DNA of 64,000 bases from Hyparrhenia diplandra (GCA_015847255.1 JADLZK010007807.1:396754-460753), one strand, 5' to 3'; shown: positions 1 to 10,058, counted from the first letter of the stretch. The notes: generated by a model not told the origin, from the letters alone. Numbers and translations are program-made.

Positions 1-1094
1 TGTCTCCACAGTAATGATGCTGGGGAACTCCATGTTTAAATGTTGGGTAAACACGGCCGATTCTTCCGTAAAACAGAGACCTCGAAGGTGTATCTTAGTA
101 GTGATGATTTCTTAACTAGGACAGTTGAGGCAGGGACGAAAGCAGAAAAAAATTAGGGGGCTGAACAAAGTGCTATAGCAGCATAACCTGCCGCCGCCAG
201 CGCGTCCGCACACCGTTGCCCGCCCGGCTCACCTTCGCCACGCCGCCCGCCCGCCCTCACCGTCGGCCGTGGCCCGCACCCGCCCCGCCCGTACTCGCGT
301 CACCCGTCACCGTAGTCATCGTAGGAGTCGCGTGTGAAGGCGTGAAGCCGCCGCTTCGTGAAGGCGTGAAGCTGCCGCCGATGCAGATGGGGAACGGGCA
401 CGGTGGATTGGGAAGTTTTGGGATAGAGATAGGGTTTCTTTCACTATTTTGGCCTTCAGCTTTGGCTGGATAATTCTCTATCTCTGTACCTTTTCTAGCC
501 CAATTAGCAAAAGAGGCCATCTTCTAATCTCAGCAAATCTCAGGGCCTCCAACCTTATACATCTATTCTTATCTCTAATTCCTATCTACTCTGAACTCTT
601 CTGGGTGGGCGGGGCCAGCGACTCCGAGGAGCCGCCTCCTAGGCCCTGGCCCTCCTCTAGGCCTCGCTTGGCCCAGCAACTGGGTCTTATTAAAATTCAT
701 AGACTCTTCGTCGATTCATGTATTTGTCGTGGGCTTCGTCCTGGATGATCTTTACTGCAAGAGGTGGAGAAAATCCAGGCTGCGGCAACGATTGTAGGCG
801 ACGGTGATGGGCGCTGGATGAACCTGCGAAGGATCTATCTCTATTTTTTTTTAATTCAGGGGTGCCCAGTCATGGGGTTATTTGTAAAAGTTCTGTTTCA
901 ATAAAATCAGACCCTTTATTTACTAAAAAAAAAAGTGGTTCCGTAAAAAAAATCAGATATTCCCATTGTGTTCCGTCATCAGGTTCACTACCAGATTCAC
1001 AGTTGCAGCAAGAACAACAGTTTTCAGAAAATTTCCTCATTCTATAATTTTTTTTTTGTTCCAGAATTGTAGTAGTAACATTTTTTTAATCCAG
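1..1094. other. upstream sequence with no recognised gene
   Basis: No kinase or other conserved coding sequence is visible on either strand. The stretch about 190-400 is GC-rich and low in complexity. The last 60 bases form a T-rich polypyrimidine tract ending in an AG acceptor at 1093-1094, so this end is intronic with respect to the exon that follows. Earlier kinase exons, if the gene has them, must lie to the left of the window or have been lost. Confidence 0.5.
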
Positions 1095-1289
1095 GTACTT
1101 CGAAGATGGAGACACAGGTTGAAATCAGCGGGCAAAAGACAACTACTAGGCCAACAAGTAACTAAATGTATTGAAATAGCAGAAAAATGCATGGAGAATG
1201 AACCAGCGAAAAGACATTCACTAGCAACTATAATTGACAATCTCGATAAAACTGGAAATACGAATGCTCACAACTCTGCAGTCGGCCAG
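1095..1289 (+). CDS. protein kinase C-terminal exon (partial), first visible exon of the kinase-MSP-NLR gene
   Basis: This 65-codon exon encodes the very end of a receptor-like/cytoplasmic protein kinase. The pattern VLRRWRHRL, then QQVTKCIEIAEKCMENE and KRHSLATIIDNLD, is kinase subdomain XI as seen in grass kinases that carry a C-terminal MSP domain. The conserved Arg of subdomain XI is present, but the usual following Pro is His. The exon is bounded by an AG acceptor (1093-1094) and a gtaaac donor at 1290. It ends in phase 0 after the residues AVGQ, which matches the phase of the MSP exon. ATP-binding and catalytic-loop exons are absent from the window, so no active kinase can be claimed. 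Joining it to the MSP and NLR exons is an inference from phase and family architecture. Confidence 0.7.
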
Positions 1290-2526
1290 GTAAACTAGCT
1301 CCCTGCTCCGGATACTAAGCTCAAATGCTCTATTCGCTTAGAAATTGGCAACCACTAATATTTACTCATTTGCATGCAGTATATATATTGCATTTAGGAA
1401 AATATAATCTTGGGCTGACAAACATATGTCTATATCAATATCTCTAATAAAGCTAATCCCCACTACAAGTTCACCCCTCAAAATGAAAGTATCCGCATCA
1501 TCTTCCACTATAACTAAATAGGCAAGTCATCTGCATCATCTTCCACTAATAGAATGTCATGCCACTAATTTCAACCGCTTCGAGCTATCCATGTCATCTC
1601 CACTAAATGCAATTACAACTTTCAATATATCAGAAATATAAGACATCCATATACTGCTATTTGTTTTACCATTCCAGCAACTTATTATTTGATCTAATTC
1701 TATTAGTTTTTTATTAGATTCTTTCATTGTCTTGTCCAGTGTTGATAAGAATAATGGATGTAAGAACATGTAGGCTTAACTCATGCATGGAACACTTTTA
1801 TTTCTAAGGAAGTCCTGCGGCAATTGGCGGGTCTCCTTCTAGTAAACTTTTCATGCAAATGTGTTATAAGAATTCAGTAAAAATAATTACATTTTTTAAA
1901 AAGTAAATTACACTCACCATACAACAACTACCTAAGTGGGTGCATTTTAGTCCAACATTTTGTAATTTGTTTGATTTTTATACAACAACAATCTAGGTGC
2001 GTGCATGCTGGTCTAACATCTTCTAATATGTTTAATTTGAAGCAAGAACTTGGCTCATTGATGCATATACGGTCCAAACATTGTAACAATGTGTGTCTTT
2101 GTACACTCTGAATCTCTTTCATAGGCCTATTAACTCGCTGGGGGTGAGCGAAGAGGAAGGCTGGTTATCTACGCCTCTCCCGTGCGGACTGGTCCGACCC
2201 CTATGCATCTCCACATTAGTTCTGAGTATATGTATGCATGTGCCAATGGCCTTGTTATAGCTCAGTTGGGCCTTTGGGTATTGTTTCTAGTTCTGCTCTC
2301 TGTTGAGTCATAGACCTCAGAGTGATGTTTGACCTCCAGTTTTCTCTTGGGCTTCCATTTCCCTTGCTATCTATAAGATTTTTCGTCGATCTTCTAGTAA
2401 GTAAGTATGGCAAAGTCGTTTGTGTTACCTTTTCGAAACATATATAATACTTATAAAAGGTGTGCAGGGAATGGATGTATATATGTATACATCTTCCTAG
2501 TAACGTATCTAGCTTGTTTCTCACAG
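1290..2526 (+). other. intron 1 (kinase exon to MSP exon)
   Basis: A 1,237 bp AT-rich intron with a gtaaac donor and a tcacag acceptor, phase 0 on both sides. It has no conserved ORF. Around 1930-2040 two diverged copies of a roughly 60 bp segment lie in tandem, both containing a gtgcatg/gtctaaca-like core. An ATG at 2407 opens a frame running into the MSP exon with a hydrophobic stretch (YIFLVTYLACFSQ). This gives an alternative, unspliced start for the MSP part, but I consider the spliced join more likely. Confidence 0.6.
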
Positions 2527-2970
2527 GTAAGCCCATCTTGGTGGGATGATGATGACATGTTGGGCATTGAACCACTCGAGCTGCATTTTGCATTTGAGCT
2601 GCTTAACAAGAAAATATCAAATGAGCTTGTGCTGACCAACGAGACTGGTAATTGCATTGCCTTCAGCATCAACACGGAAAGCCTGCTGCTGTACTGCACA
2701 GAGCCAAAGAAAGGAATTGTGCCACCGCGGTCAAAGAGTACTGTGAAAATTACACTGGAAGTGCAAGGGACAACGACACTAAGATCTATGCCTGGTGATG
2801 ACAAGTTCATCGTGCAGAGCACAAGGGTGAAAGGCGGTCTTACAGTCGAGGAAATCAACGAAGATATGTTCAATGATAAGGTCGGTAAAGTGGTTGATGA
2901 GGTGATTTTGACGGTTGTATATGATGACAAGCCTGAGGAAGCCCAAGCTGATCAGCCACCAGTCTCCGTG
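2527..2970 (+). CDS. major sperm protein (MSP/VAP-like) domain exon
   Basis: This 148-codon exon encodes a complete MSP (VAP-type) immunoglobulin-like domain. It begins with an acidic linker and MLGIEPLELHFAFEL, continues with LTNETGNCIAFSI and the PP-x-S-x-V-x-I pattern (IVPPRSKSTVKITLEVQ), and ends in a strand DEVILTVVYDD. MSP domains bind partner proteins, in VAPs often through FFAT motifs. In grasses they occur fused to kinases, as in the wheat/Aegilops Snn3 class of kinase-MSP sensitivity genes. The acceptor (tcacag) and donor (gtatgt at 2971) are both phase 0, and the next exon starts only 101 bp downstream. That leaves no room for a separate terminator and promoter, so one transcript with the NLR is likely. 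RNA evidence is lacking. Confidence 0.82.
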
Positions 2971-3071
2971 GTATGTTCTTGTGAGGCCAATCCAACATAT
3001 ATAGTGCCCATTACCGATCATATATATTGATATTGTTTTATTTGATTTAACTAACTGGTTTTGCATGACAG

Positions 3072-4000
3072 GATATCGAATTGCGAGGTCAAGGTCGTAC
3101 CAAGAGGCAGCGCCTTAATTTCCGCCCACCACTACACATTTCAACTAGTACCAACATGAACGACATGGCTCTCAAGACAGGGACTGTAAGCGCCATGACA
3201 GGAGCCGTGGGAAGGCTACGACCCAAGCTACTGGAGCTCCTCAAGGAGGAGCACAATCTGGAAACAAGTGTGAAGAAAGACGTCAAGTCTCTTGAGAGAC
3301 AGCTAATGAGTATGCACGCTGGCCTGTACAAGCTGTCACGGGCGCAGGACCAGATTGACGAAGAGGATAAGGAGTGGGCCAACGATATGCGAGAGCTCTC
3401 ATATGAGATAGAGGATATCGTTGATGATTTAATGTTATGGATGGGGCAATCGGAGCTTTCCACCAGCCAGGACTTCCTCAAAGAGAGGTTGGAAGTCATC
3501 AAGGAGCGAGTCAAAGAGGTGTCCGCCTGGCATGTCACATACAAGGTCCCCGATTCTATGGCCACTCATACAATGTCGAGCACTGTTGCCACTGTTGACC
3601 CTCGCATGTTGGATTGGTATAAAGATCATAAAGAGCTCGTTGGCATTGATGGGCGACTCAATGAGTTAGTGGACAGGCTAGCAGTCAGGGCTGACCGTGA
3701 CGTGTCCAAACAGAACCTCAATATTATATCTATCTTTGGAGAGGGTGGGTTAGGCAAGACAACTCTTGCAAAAGCAGTGTTCCACAAGCTCTCTGCGATG
3801 GAATTTGTTCTTAAGGCTTTTGTTCCAGTGGGTCGTAATCCTGATATCAAGCGAGTTCTAAAAAACATTCTCATTGAACTAGACAAGAACGAATTCGCAA
3901 AACAAAAAGAAGACAAGAACACAAATGGACATATCCTTAATCAAGAGTGGGACCAAAGGCAGCTCACTGATAAAATCCGGAATGTACTTAAGAACAAGAG
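3072..4000 (+). CDS. NLR immune receptor, coiled-coil and P-loop exon
   Basis: This exon encodes the N-terminal half of a CC-NB-ARC-LRR intracellular immune receptor. After 28 linker residues that read straight through what would normally be an NLR 5' leader, the native NLR Met codons appear at 3156 and 3165. They are followed by an Rx-type coiled coil of about 150 residues with an EDVID-like motif (EIEDIVDD). The NB-ARC starts near 3640. The P-loop GEGGLGKTT lies at 3738-3764, followed by RNBS-A (FVLKAFVPV). The donor at 4001 (gtatgt) is phase 2 and splits an Arg codon just before kinase-2, a common intron position in grass NLRs. The reading frame is open throughout. The in-frame continuation from the MSP exon makes an N-terminal MSP integration the simplest model. 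A separate NLR starting at 3156 is the alternative. Confidence 0.88.
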
Positions 4001-4087
4001 GTATGTACAACCCGCCAATTTATTCTATTTTTATTTTAATTCCAGGTAAATTCGTTATATATAAGTAAATTATTTTTAAGATAAATA

Positions 4088-4353
4088 CTCTCTCTATCTT
4101 GGAATATAGCAACATTTAGCGTTTGACACTGTCACAAAATAGAATTATACGTGCATGAAATTGTCTTTTTTATTTGGTGGTCAATAAATGGCAACATGAC
4201 TAGTTACATTCAATTAGTGTGGAGACATTGAAGGCAAGCACGCTTGCCACACCTCTTATCTAATCAAAAGGACATAATAGCCCTTTTACAACTCTCCTTA
4301 ACTGATCTTAAAAATTTGCTAACAAAGCCATATATATTCTGAGATTCAGAGGG
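4088..4353. mobile_element. Stowaway-like MITE in NLR intron 3
   Basis: The element begins ctctctctatcttggaata and ends with an imperfect inverted copy (tattctgagattcagaggg). TA dinucleotides flank both ends (4086-4087 and 4354-4355), the Tc1/mariner target signature. Length is 266 bp. The inverted ends are diverged, so this is an old insertion. Its right third contains a 51 bp segment that recurs at 4410. Confidence 0.6.
4271..4321 (+). repeat. 51 bp direct repeat, copy 1 (copy 2 at 4410-4460)
   Basis: The 51 bases from gacataatagcccttt to aaaatttgcta are identical at 4271-4321 and 4410-4460. Copy 1 lies inside the MITE, and copy 2 overlaps the end of the LINE fragment. A short tandem repeat (tattctaaaaatccacc) lies between them. 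The pattern suggests filler DNA or template switching during repair. Confidence 0.85.
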
Positions 4354-4439
4354 TACTTTGTTTATGTCATTCTAAAAATCCACCTATTCTAAAAATCCAC
4401 CAAATGTTTGACATAATAGCCCTTTTACAACTCTCCTTA

Positions 4440-5040
4440 ACTGATCTTAAAAATTTGCTAGAAGTTGCAACCAGTCTTCTTTCACATTTGTTGACCAGAG
4501 GAGAGAAGTCAATGAGTTTTGGTTTTGTGAGACTTAGGGGAGACCTAGGTAAGTGAATGGCAAGGAACCTGTTGCACAGCTGAAGGTTATTGCCGGATGG
4601 TTCAGCTTCTGTCCAGAGATTGATTGGGTACATTGTGAATTTGGAGTAGTTGACTTTGAGGCAGTTGAATTGCTAAATGAAAGATGGAGACTCTTTAGAA
4701 AAACCAGTTGCCTAGATGATGTCTCCTTGATATGCAAGGTGTCATCTGCATATTGGATAATTAGAAAGTCTGAGGAGTGCTGCAGTGGAATGGTAAAGTA
4801 AATAGCCCCATTTCTCTGGCCTTGTTCATTATTGACTAAAGAGGATCAGCTGCAAGAACAAACAGGTGTGGGGATAATGGGTCCTCTTTGTGTCACTCCT
4901 CTTCTACAGTGGAACACCTTTCCTGGTTCTCCATTGAGTAGGACTGAAAAGGCACCTGAACTTAGTATTGCTTTTATTCAATTCATCAATTTATTTCCAA
5001 ATCCCTTTAGCACAGCATGTCCACTTATTTTTGTTGAACT
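4440..5040 (-). pseudogene. LINE (L1-type) reverse transcriptase fragment in NLR intron 3
   Basis: Read on the minus strand from about 5040 down to 4440, the sequence encodes a frameshifted piece of plant non-LTR reverse transcriptase. Visible landmarks, in order, are LLNGEPGKVFHCRRGVTQ, the catalytic YADD motif (around 4740-4755), and LPFTYLGLP followed by LVNKCERRL. These are the palm and downstream segments of L1-type ORF2. Both ends of the LINE are missing, and at least two frame changes and stop codons are present, so it is dead. It lies antisense inside the intron that precedes the kinase-2 exon. Confidence 0.82.
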
Positions 5041-5259
5041 TAGAAACTCTTACTAACTATTAATCAAATCATATGCATGCTTATTTCTCAAAACTATGTC
5101 AATGAATAACTTAGGGCTATTGTGTTGTCCATGTCCTTGGAGACTGAACCATTAATTAGTTTTAGCATTACTTGTCAAGATGGTTACCATGCTTATGGTT
5201 TTCTACGAAAACCAAGATACTTTATCTAATTCTTTGCTATTGTGTTGTCATGTGAATAG

Positions 5260-7304
5260 GTATTTTATCGTTATTGACGATATATGGGATACACAATCAT
5301 GGGAAATAATTAAGTGTGCTTTGATAGATAATGACAATGAAAGTAGAGTGATGACAACTTCTCGTATTTATGATGTGGCAAAAAGCAGTGGTGAGGTTTG
5401 CAAGCTAGAACCACTTTCAGATGGTGAGTCCAAGCAACTATTGTATGCGAGATTAACCCGTAAAGACACATGCACTTTTGATCCATCGAATGAGCAGCCT
5501 ACTAAATATATTTTAGGGAAATGTGGTGGTCTACCATTAGCTATAATTACAATAACTAGTTTATTGGATGGTAAACGAGTGGAGGATTGGCCTAAGGTGT
5601 ACAATTCAATTAAGTTCGGGCATGAGGATAACAAAGCAGAGAACACCAAAAAGATATTGTTGTTTAGCTACTTTGACCTACCATGTCATCTAAAAACGTG
5701 CTTATTGTATCTAAGCATATATCCAGAAGACAGTGTGATTGAGAAAAGAAAATTGGTGTGGAAGTGGATAGCTGAAGGTTTTGTGCGGCAAGAAAAAGGG
5801 AAAACACAATTTGAGGTTGGAGAAGGTTACTTCAACGAGCTTATTAATAGAAGCCTCATCCATCCCAGTAGAGCATATTAGATATTGGTGGTATTATGGC
5901 CGGATTGAAACTGGCACCATAGGTGCTTGTCGTGTTCACGACATGGTTCTTGATTTGATTTGTTCCATGGCAAAAGAAGAAAACTTTGTTACTATATTGG
6001 ATACTGATGAGAAACATTTATCGTCCCAAAATAATGCTCGTATACTGGCCGTCCACAAGAGTTTTTTGGAGCAGCGTGGCATGGTTGATACGTGCATCAA
6101 ACAAGTTATGAGGTCATTCAATGCTAGCGAGGATTGCGATCTTAGTCGGATGGGACTAGGCTCGTTACTCCCAAGTTTTCGGGTTTTGCGTGTCTTGTCT
6201 TTAGAGAACTGTGAGGGATTACCTGGAGATAATGCTTATCGTCTCAAGAACGTTGCACAGTTACGTCACTTGAGATGCCTTAGCCTTGCTGGAACTCTTA
6301 TTAGTGAGCTGCCCATGGAAGTAGGGGATTTAAGATGTTTACAGATACTAGACTTGATGGAAACCAATATTGAGGAACTGCCACAGAGTGTTACTCAGCT
6401 AAGAGAACTGAAGAGCTTGTTTTGTTATGGCCATGAGCAGTATGTAAAATTGCCACAAGGGATGGGAAGCCTAACGTCATTGGAAGAGCTGCGCCTGAAC
6501 CTTGATGTTGATGATGACGACGACATATTTGAGTTGGACAAGGAGCGAGCTTTGTTTGCTGAAAAACATAACAGGCTGACAGCGCTAGCTGACTTTCTTG
6601 AAGAACTGGGTAATCTGACAGAGCTCAGGGTGCTCCAAATTCACACAGTTGGATTCAAGAAACAAATTGGAGTCTCTGGCAGCTTGCTGAACAATGCCTT
6701 AGCGGAGTCTCTAAACAAATTGGAGAAGATAGAGGAACTAGACGTTTATGAAGGTTCATGGCAAGCGGAGCCGTTCACCATATGGGACAATTATTGCCCC
6801 TGTAAAGGACTACTCCGTCATCTATGCATAGAGAGTACTGAAATGCCAGTGTGGATCGACGCCTCACTTGGGAACCTTTTCCACTTGGAACTGCATTTGA
6901 AGTCATTGACAGAGCAGGATCTATTCCATCTTGGAAGTTTGCCAGAGCTCCGTTCTCTCGATCTCAGGGTCGAATGCTCTCACTACATACATGGTATCGA
7001 CGCTGCTTATTCTGCTGGTGCATTCCCGAAACTGCGCCACCTCCAAACGGAATGCTGGCTGACGTTTGTACCGGATGCAATGCAGTGCCTCGAATCTCTC
7101 AGGTTGAACATCACGGTGCAGGACCGTGTTGAATTTGACTTTGATAAATTGCAGTGCCTCCTTTCGCTTGAGAAAGTAACTTTTCGATTAATGCTGAGGC
7201 GGGCGATGGAATGGGTGAGGACAGAGGAGAGAGCAATAAAGGAAGCACTAAGGCGCGCAGTCGGCAACCATCCCAACGGCCCCATCCTTCATCAAAACTG
7301 GTAG
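5260..7304 (+). CDS. NLR immune receptor, kinase-2 to LRR exon (one frameshift)
   Basis: This exon completes the NLR. The acceptor at 5258-5259 restores the split Arg codon, and kinase-2 follows as YFIVIDDIWD. RNBS-B (SRVMTTSR), GLPL (CGGLPLAI, near 5522), RNBS-D (CLLYLSIYPED) and the MHD-equivalent VHD (5934-5942) are all present. Leucine-rich repeats run from about 6170 to 7290, with clear units such as LRHLRCLSLAGTLISELP. The stop is at 7302-7304. The frame changes by one base around 5864-5866, in a CCC run between RNBS-D and the VHD motif. Without a correction the protein would end at 5881, before the LRR. All motifs on either side are well conserved, so this is either a very recent lesion or a homopolymer base-call error. 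Apart from that break the receptor looks functional. Confidence 0.88.
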
Positions 7305-8001
7305 TGTACACTGTACAGGACAGACACGTACGTACTAAAGAGAATAAGGTACGTAGTTGCCTACTGTAGTTTTTATTCGTTACATGTCTCCTAATCGGCC
7401 GCTCTTCCGCTGGTGAATATGGCAGGGATCTCTAACATACATATATAAACTATGCAGGTTCAGCACTGGTCGTGAATATTCTAGCGGCTGCTCGGAATGA
7501 TCCATCCGGCTATGATCCAACGGCAGTCCACGAACATTTCAAGTCACCCGTCTTCAAAACCAGGTGAAATCAGAGGGTTTCAATTCTGCAGCAGCATTTC
7601 TACAGCAACAGAGCATCTGTTTCATAGCAGACACACGTCACGATCCGGTAATTACTACTTACGCAACAAGTATTGGCTCCTTTCGCAATCAGAGGTAGCA
7701 CGGAACCAGCAGTTACCGCAAAATAACAAGCTATAGCGTGGTAAAAAAAAAAAAAGTAAGTAAACGCAGAAGTTTGTTTGGGAACATTCACTTCACTCAA
7801 GCTTGTTTTCTCATGTTAAACAAATCGTTGTCGTGATAAACTTGTTTGTCATGTATCGTTTCTCTTTATTTCCCCGAGGAAAATAGAGAACTTTTAATAT
7901 TCAGAAACAATGTTATATTCCTGAGCGATAATTAGCTCAATAAAAGCTGGTGAGTGAAACTGTCAAATCACCCAATATCTGTTGTGCTCGGCTCTCTCGT
8001 A
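7305..8001 (+). other. NLR 3' flank
   Basis: No coding sequence is recognisable. An A-run lies at 7743-7755, and an AATAAA hexamer at 7939-7944 is a possible distal polyadenylation signal for the NLR. Confidence 0.4.
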
Positions 8002-8182
8002 GGTGCTGTTTGGTCGTACTATTTTGCATCGCAATTGATTCACAGTGGTATTCAATCTCGTTCATATCTGTTTGGTTAAGATATGCTGCAATCTGTTGCT
8101 CTTACGGCTTACCGCCCATGACTGACGACCTCAAACGGATTACTTCCCTGGCAGGTGTCTCGTCACGTGAACCAAACAGACA
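8002..8182. mobile_element. possible Tourist-like MITE
   Basis: The left end ggtgctgtttggt and right end accaaacagaca are inverted copies of each other with a few mismatches, and gta trinucleotides lie on both sides (7999-8001 and 8183-8185). The terminal motif and 3 bp flank resemble Tourist/Harbinger MITEs. At 181 bp it has no coding capacity. Confidence 0.45.
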
Positions 8183-8461
8183 GTAAATTTTATTACTATT
8201 TTCAGGTTGCATCGGTATCCATTCCCATTGCCGTTTACGTTGGCAGTGCACTAACCAGACAGCACATTAGTGTGGATCACCTTCCACTCTTGCAGCGTGT
8301 CACATCTCCCCATTCAAGCGCCTCGTCCACCGTAGAACGCACATGAGAAAGCTGACCACTCACAACCGTGCTGTAATCAGATTGCAGCACACATGTTGCC
8401 GACATGATTCTTCCGCGCCAAGCTAAGGCCCTCTTGACAAGCTAGCGATTCAAAGGCTCCG

Positions 8462-8683
8462 TCAACGTTCTGTGTGCCAGCTTTCTTCTGATCTGCTGAT
8501 GGCGATGATGAGCTGCCGCTTGGGAAGTGTCGGGTACGTGGCGAGGATCAGCGCTCTGAGCATCGGGATTGTACGTATTGCCAGAGTTGCTCTTTCCGGT
8601 GAGGAAGAGCTGGCGGGCATGGAAGGTGTGTCCTGGTTGCGCGGAGAGGAAGGGGTGGCGAGGATGGGAAGTCCTTGTCTCAC
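8462..8683 (-). pseudogene. serine carboxypeptidase-like (SCPL50-type) fragment
   Basis: On the minus strand a 73-codon frame contains a degraded form of the SCPL active-site segment. A TGES-Y-AGKTIP-like stretch with small indels is followed by ALILATYPTLP, matching ALILATNPTLP of copy B at 18056-19478. The rest of the gene is absent. The sequence to the right (8760-8930) matches the flank to the right of copy B (19655-19760), so this is the remnant of another minus-oriented copy rather than an isolated fragment. Confidence 0.72.
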
Positions 8684-8985
8684 GTGGGAAATCTAGACGC
8701 GACGGTCCAGTCGAATACTCAAATCCCGTGGATTACCTTTCCGATGCCGGTGTACAAATTTCATTTTCTTACGAACTGCCGGCTGCTCTGTTTCCTGCAG
8801 TCTTCGTCTTGCACAGTTCCATGTCTGGATAACCCAGGACATGATCAATAACATCAGGTTGCTTCAGACTTGAGTGGTTGGTGAGTGTAGTGCAAACAAC
8901 AGCTAGCAGATGTCAACATTTGTCTCCATTCCGGACTAAAGACTATTTAAGTATGATGAAAATTTTGCATTCTTTTCCTCAAAAT
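8684..8985 (-). other. 5' flank of the degraded SCPL fragment
   Basis: The part 8760-8930 (ctgcagtcttc, then dispersed matches such as gtgcagtgcaa) resembles 19655-19760, right of SCPL copy B. No gene is seen here. Confidence 0.45.
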
Positions 8986-8989
8986 TTTT

Positions 8990-9130
8990 TTTTTTGGCGG
9001 GGTACAGACCAGTGGTCGAGTGGCCACCTCCGAACGGTGGGAAGCAGAGCAGCCGGCTGGGGTTCAAACCCCGCACCTCAATTGGCCTATAGGAAGGGTG
9101 AGACGTGCCAAAGGTGGCGCTTTTCAAAAA
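8990..9130 (+). mobile_element. tRNA-derived SINE-like sequence
   Basis: A match to the RNA polymerase III A box (tggtcgagtgg, 9013-9023) is followed 48 bases on by a full B-box match (ggttcaaaccc, 9061-9071), as in tRNA-derived SINEs. The sequence ends in an A-run near 9124-9133. Flanking ttgcattcttt and ttgcgttcttt could be a diverged target duplication, although the left copy is separated from the promoter by a T-run. No acceptor stem forms, so it is not a tRNA gene. Confidence 0.5.
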
Positions 9131-9277
9131 AAATTGCGTTCTTTATTTTGTTTGGGCTTAATTTGTCAATGTTGTCTGTAAGCAACCACACACATCGTCC
9201 ACACACACAAAGACACCCATTACATCTTATCTTAATCTCCTGTAGGAGGCCTTTCACCGCGCTAATAATAAATCTAT

Positions 9278-9545
9278 GGCTGTGTTTTGTTCCCAAAATG
9301 TTCCCAAGATTTCTCGCCACATCGAATCACTAAATGTAGCAAAAGACACCTGCATAGAGCATTTTTTTAACGGTCACCTCAATTTTCAATGCATGGAGCA
9401 TTAAATGTAGGTAAACAAAACAACTAATTACACAGTTTGGTTGTACTTTGCGAGACCGATCTTTTGAGTCTAGTTAGCACATGGTATGACAATAATTATC
9501 AAATACAAACGAAAAGTGTTATAGGCTTTTCAGTTACTTTACAAC
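9278..9545. mobile_element. Tourist (PIF/Harbinger) type element, truncated
   Basis: It starts with ggctgtgttttgttcccaaa, a standard Tourist-type terminus. Inside are the grass-wide motifs acagtttggttgtactttgc and gagaccgatcttttgag followed by a tagttag-like segment. Two copies of a gagca...taaatgtag unit suggest internal duplication. The right terminus is not recognisable. Confidence 0.68.
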
Positions 9546-9609
9546 ATCTAAACACATATATGTACGTGACTCGGTCATTTTTTTTTTTTTTTTTTTTTTT
9601 GCCTCCGGT

Positions 9610-10058
9610 CACTCGAATCTGTGGGCCGTTCGATTCGTGTGTCTTCTGATGATGGCGTACAAATCGCAATACCCGTTCCTCTCAAATGGCCAGGATCTGC
9701 CACGTGGCCACCCATGCCATTTAAAATAGAATAGAACCGACGAACCCTGCCAACTGCAGAAGGCTTTACAGCGCCCAGCAGGAACCGCCACATAATTGGA
9801 ACACACACTCATCCTTGACTAGCAGCTAACACGCCTACACCGCGACAATTCATACACACTACTAGTCAAAAGATGATCTTCGTTTTTCTTTTGTCAAACT
9901 AATAATTTTTTAAAGGAAAAAGTTTCCTTTTGTCAAAGATTTTAATGTTCAGCCAACCTCACAACCTACATATTCACTTATCTCTCTGATGATGCAAAAA
10001 GCATTCAGGCAAGCAAGTTAGACACAATGCCAATGGCAGCTCCTCTCCCAGTTTCCTC
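9610..10058 (+). pseudogene. duplicated SCPL promoter and start codon, unit 1
   Basis: The stretch matches the upstream region of SCPL copy A: cactcgaatctgtgggcc, the cacgtggccacccatgcc box, caggaaccg...ggaacacac, and the AT-rich leader with aaaggaaaaagtttcc. It ends with an ATG at 10027 and the first codons (MPMAAPLPVS). Right after these codons, at 10059, the promoter sequence starts again. A tandem duplication therefore left a start codon with no gene behind it. The second unit runs from 10059 to 10224 and resumes at 12872 after an inserted retroposon. Confidence 0.75.

Noticed and set aside
2407..3030. Independent 207-aa MSP gene starting at 2407
   Set aside because: The first 40 residues come from intron sequence before a good tcacag acceptor. 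The frame end beyond 2970 runs into an intron with a gtatgt donor, and the spliced phases fit the neighbours.
3089..3565. 158-codon minus ORF opposite the NLR coiled coil
   Set aside because: Serine-rich shadow of the plus-strand coding sequence, with no homologous domain.
9013..9071. tRNA gene
   Set aside because: The pol III boxes fit, but no 7 bp acceptor stem or proper anticodon arm forms; it was scored as SINE-like instead.
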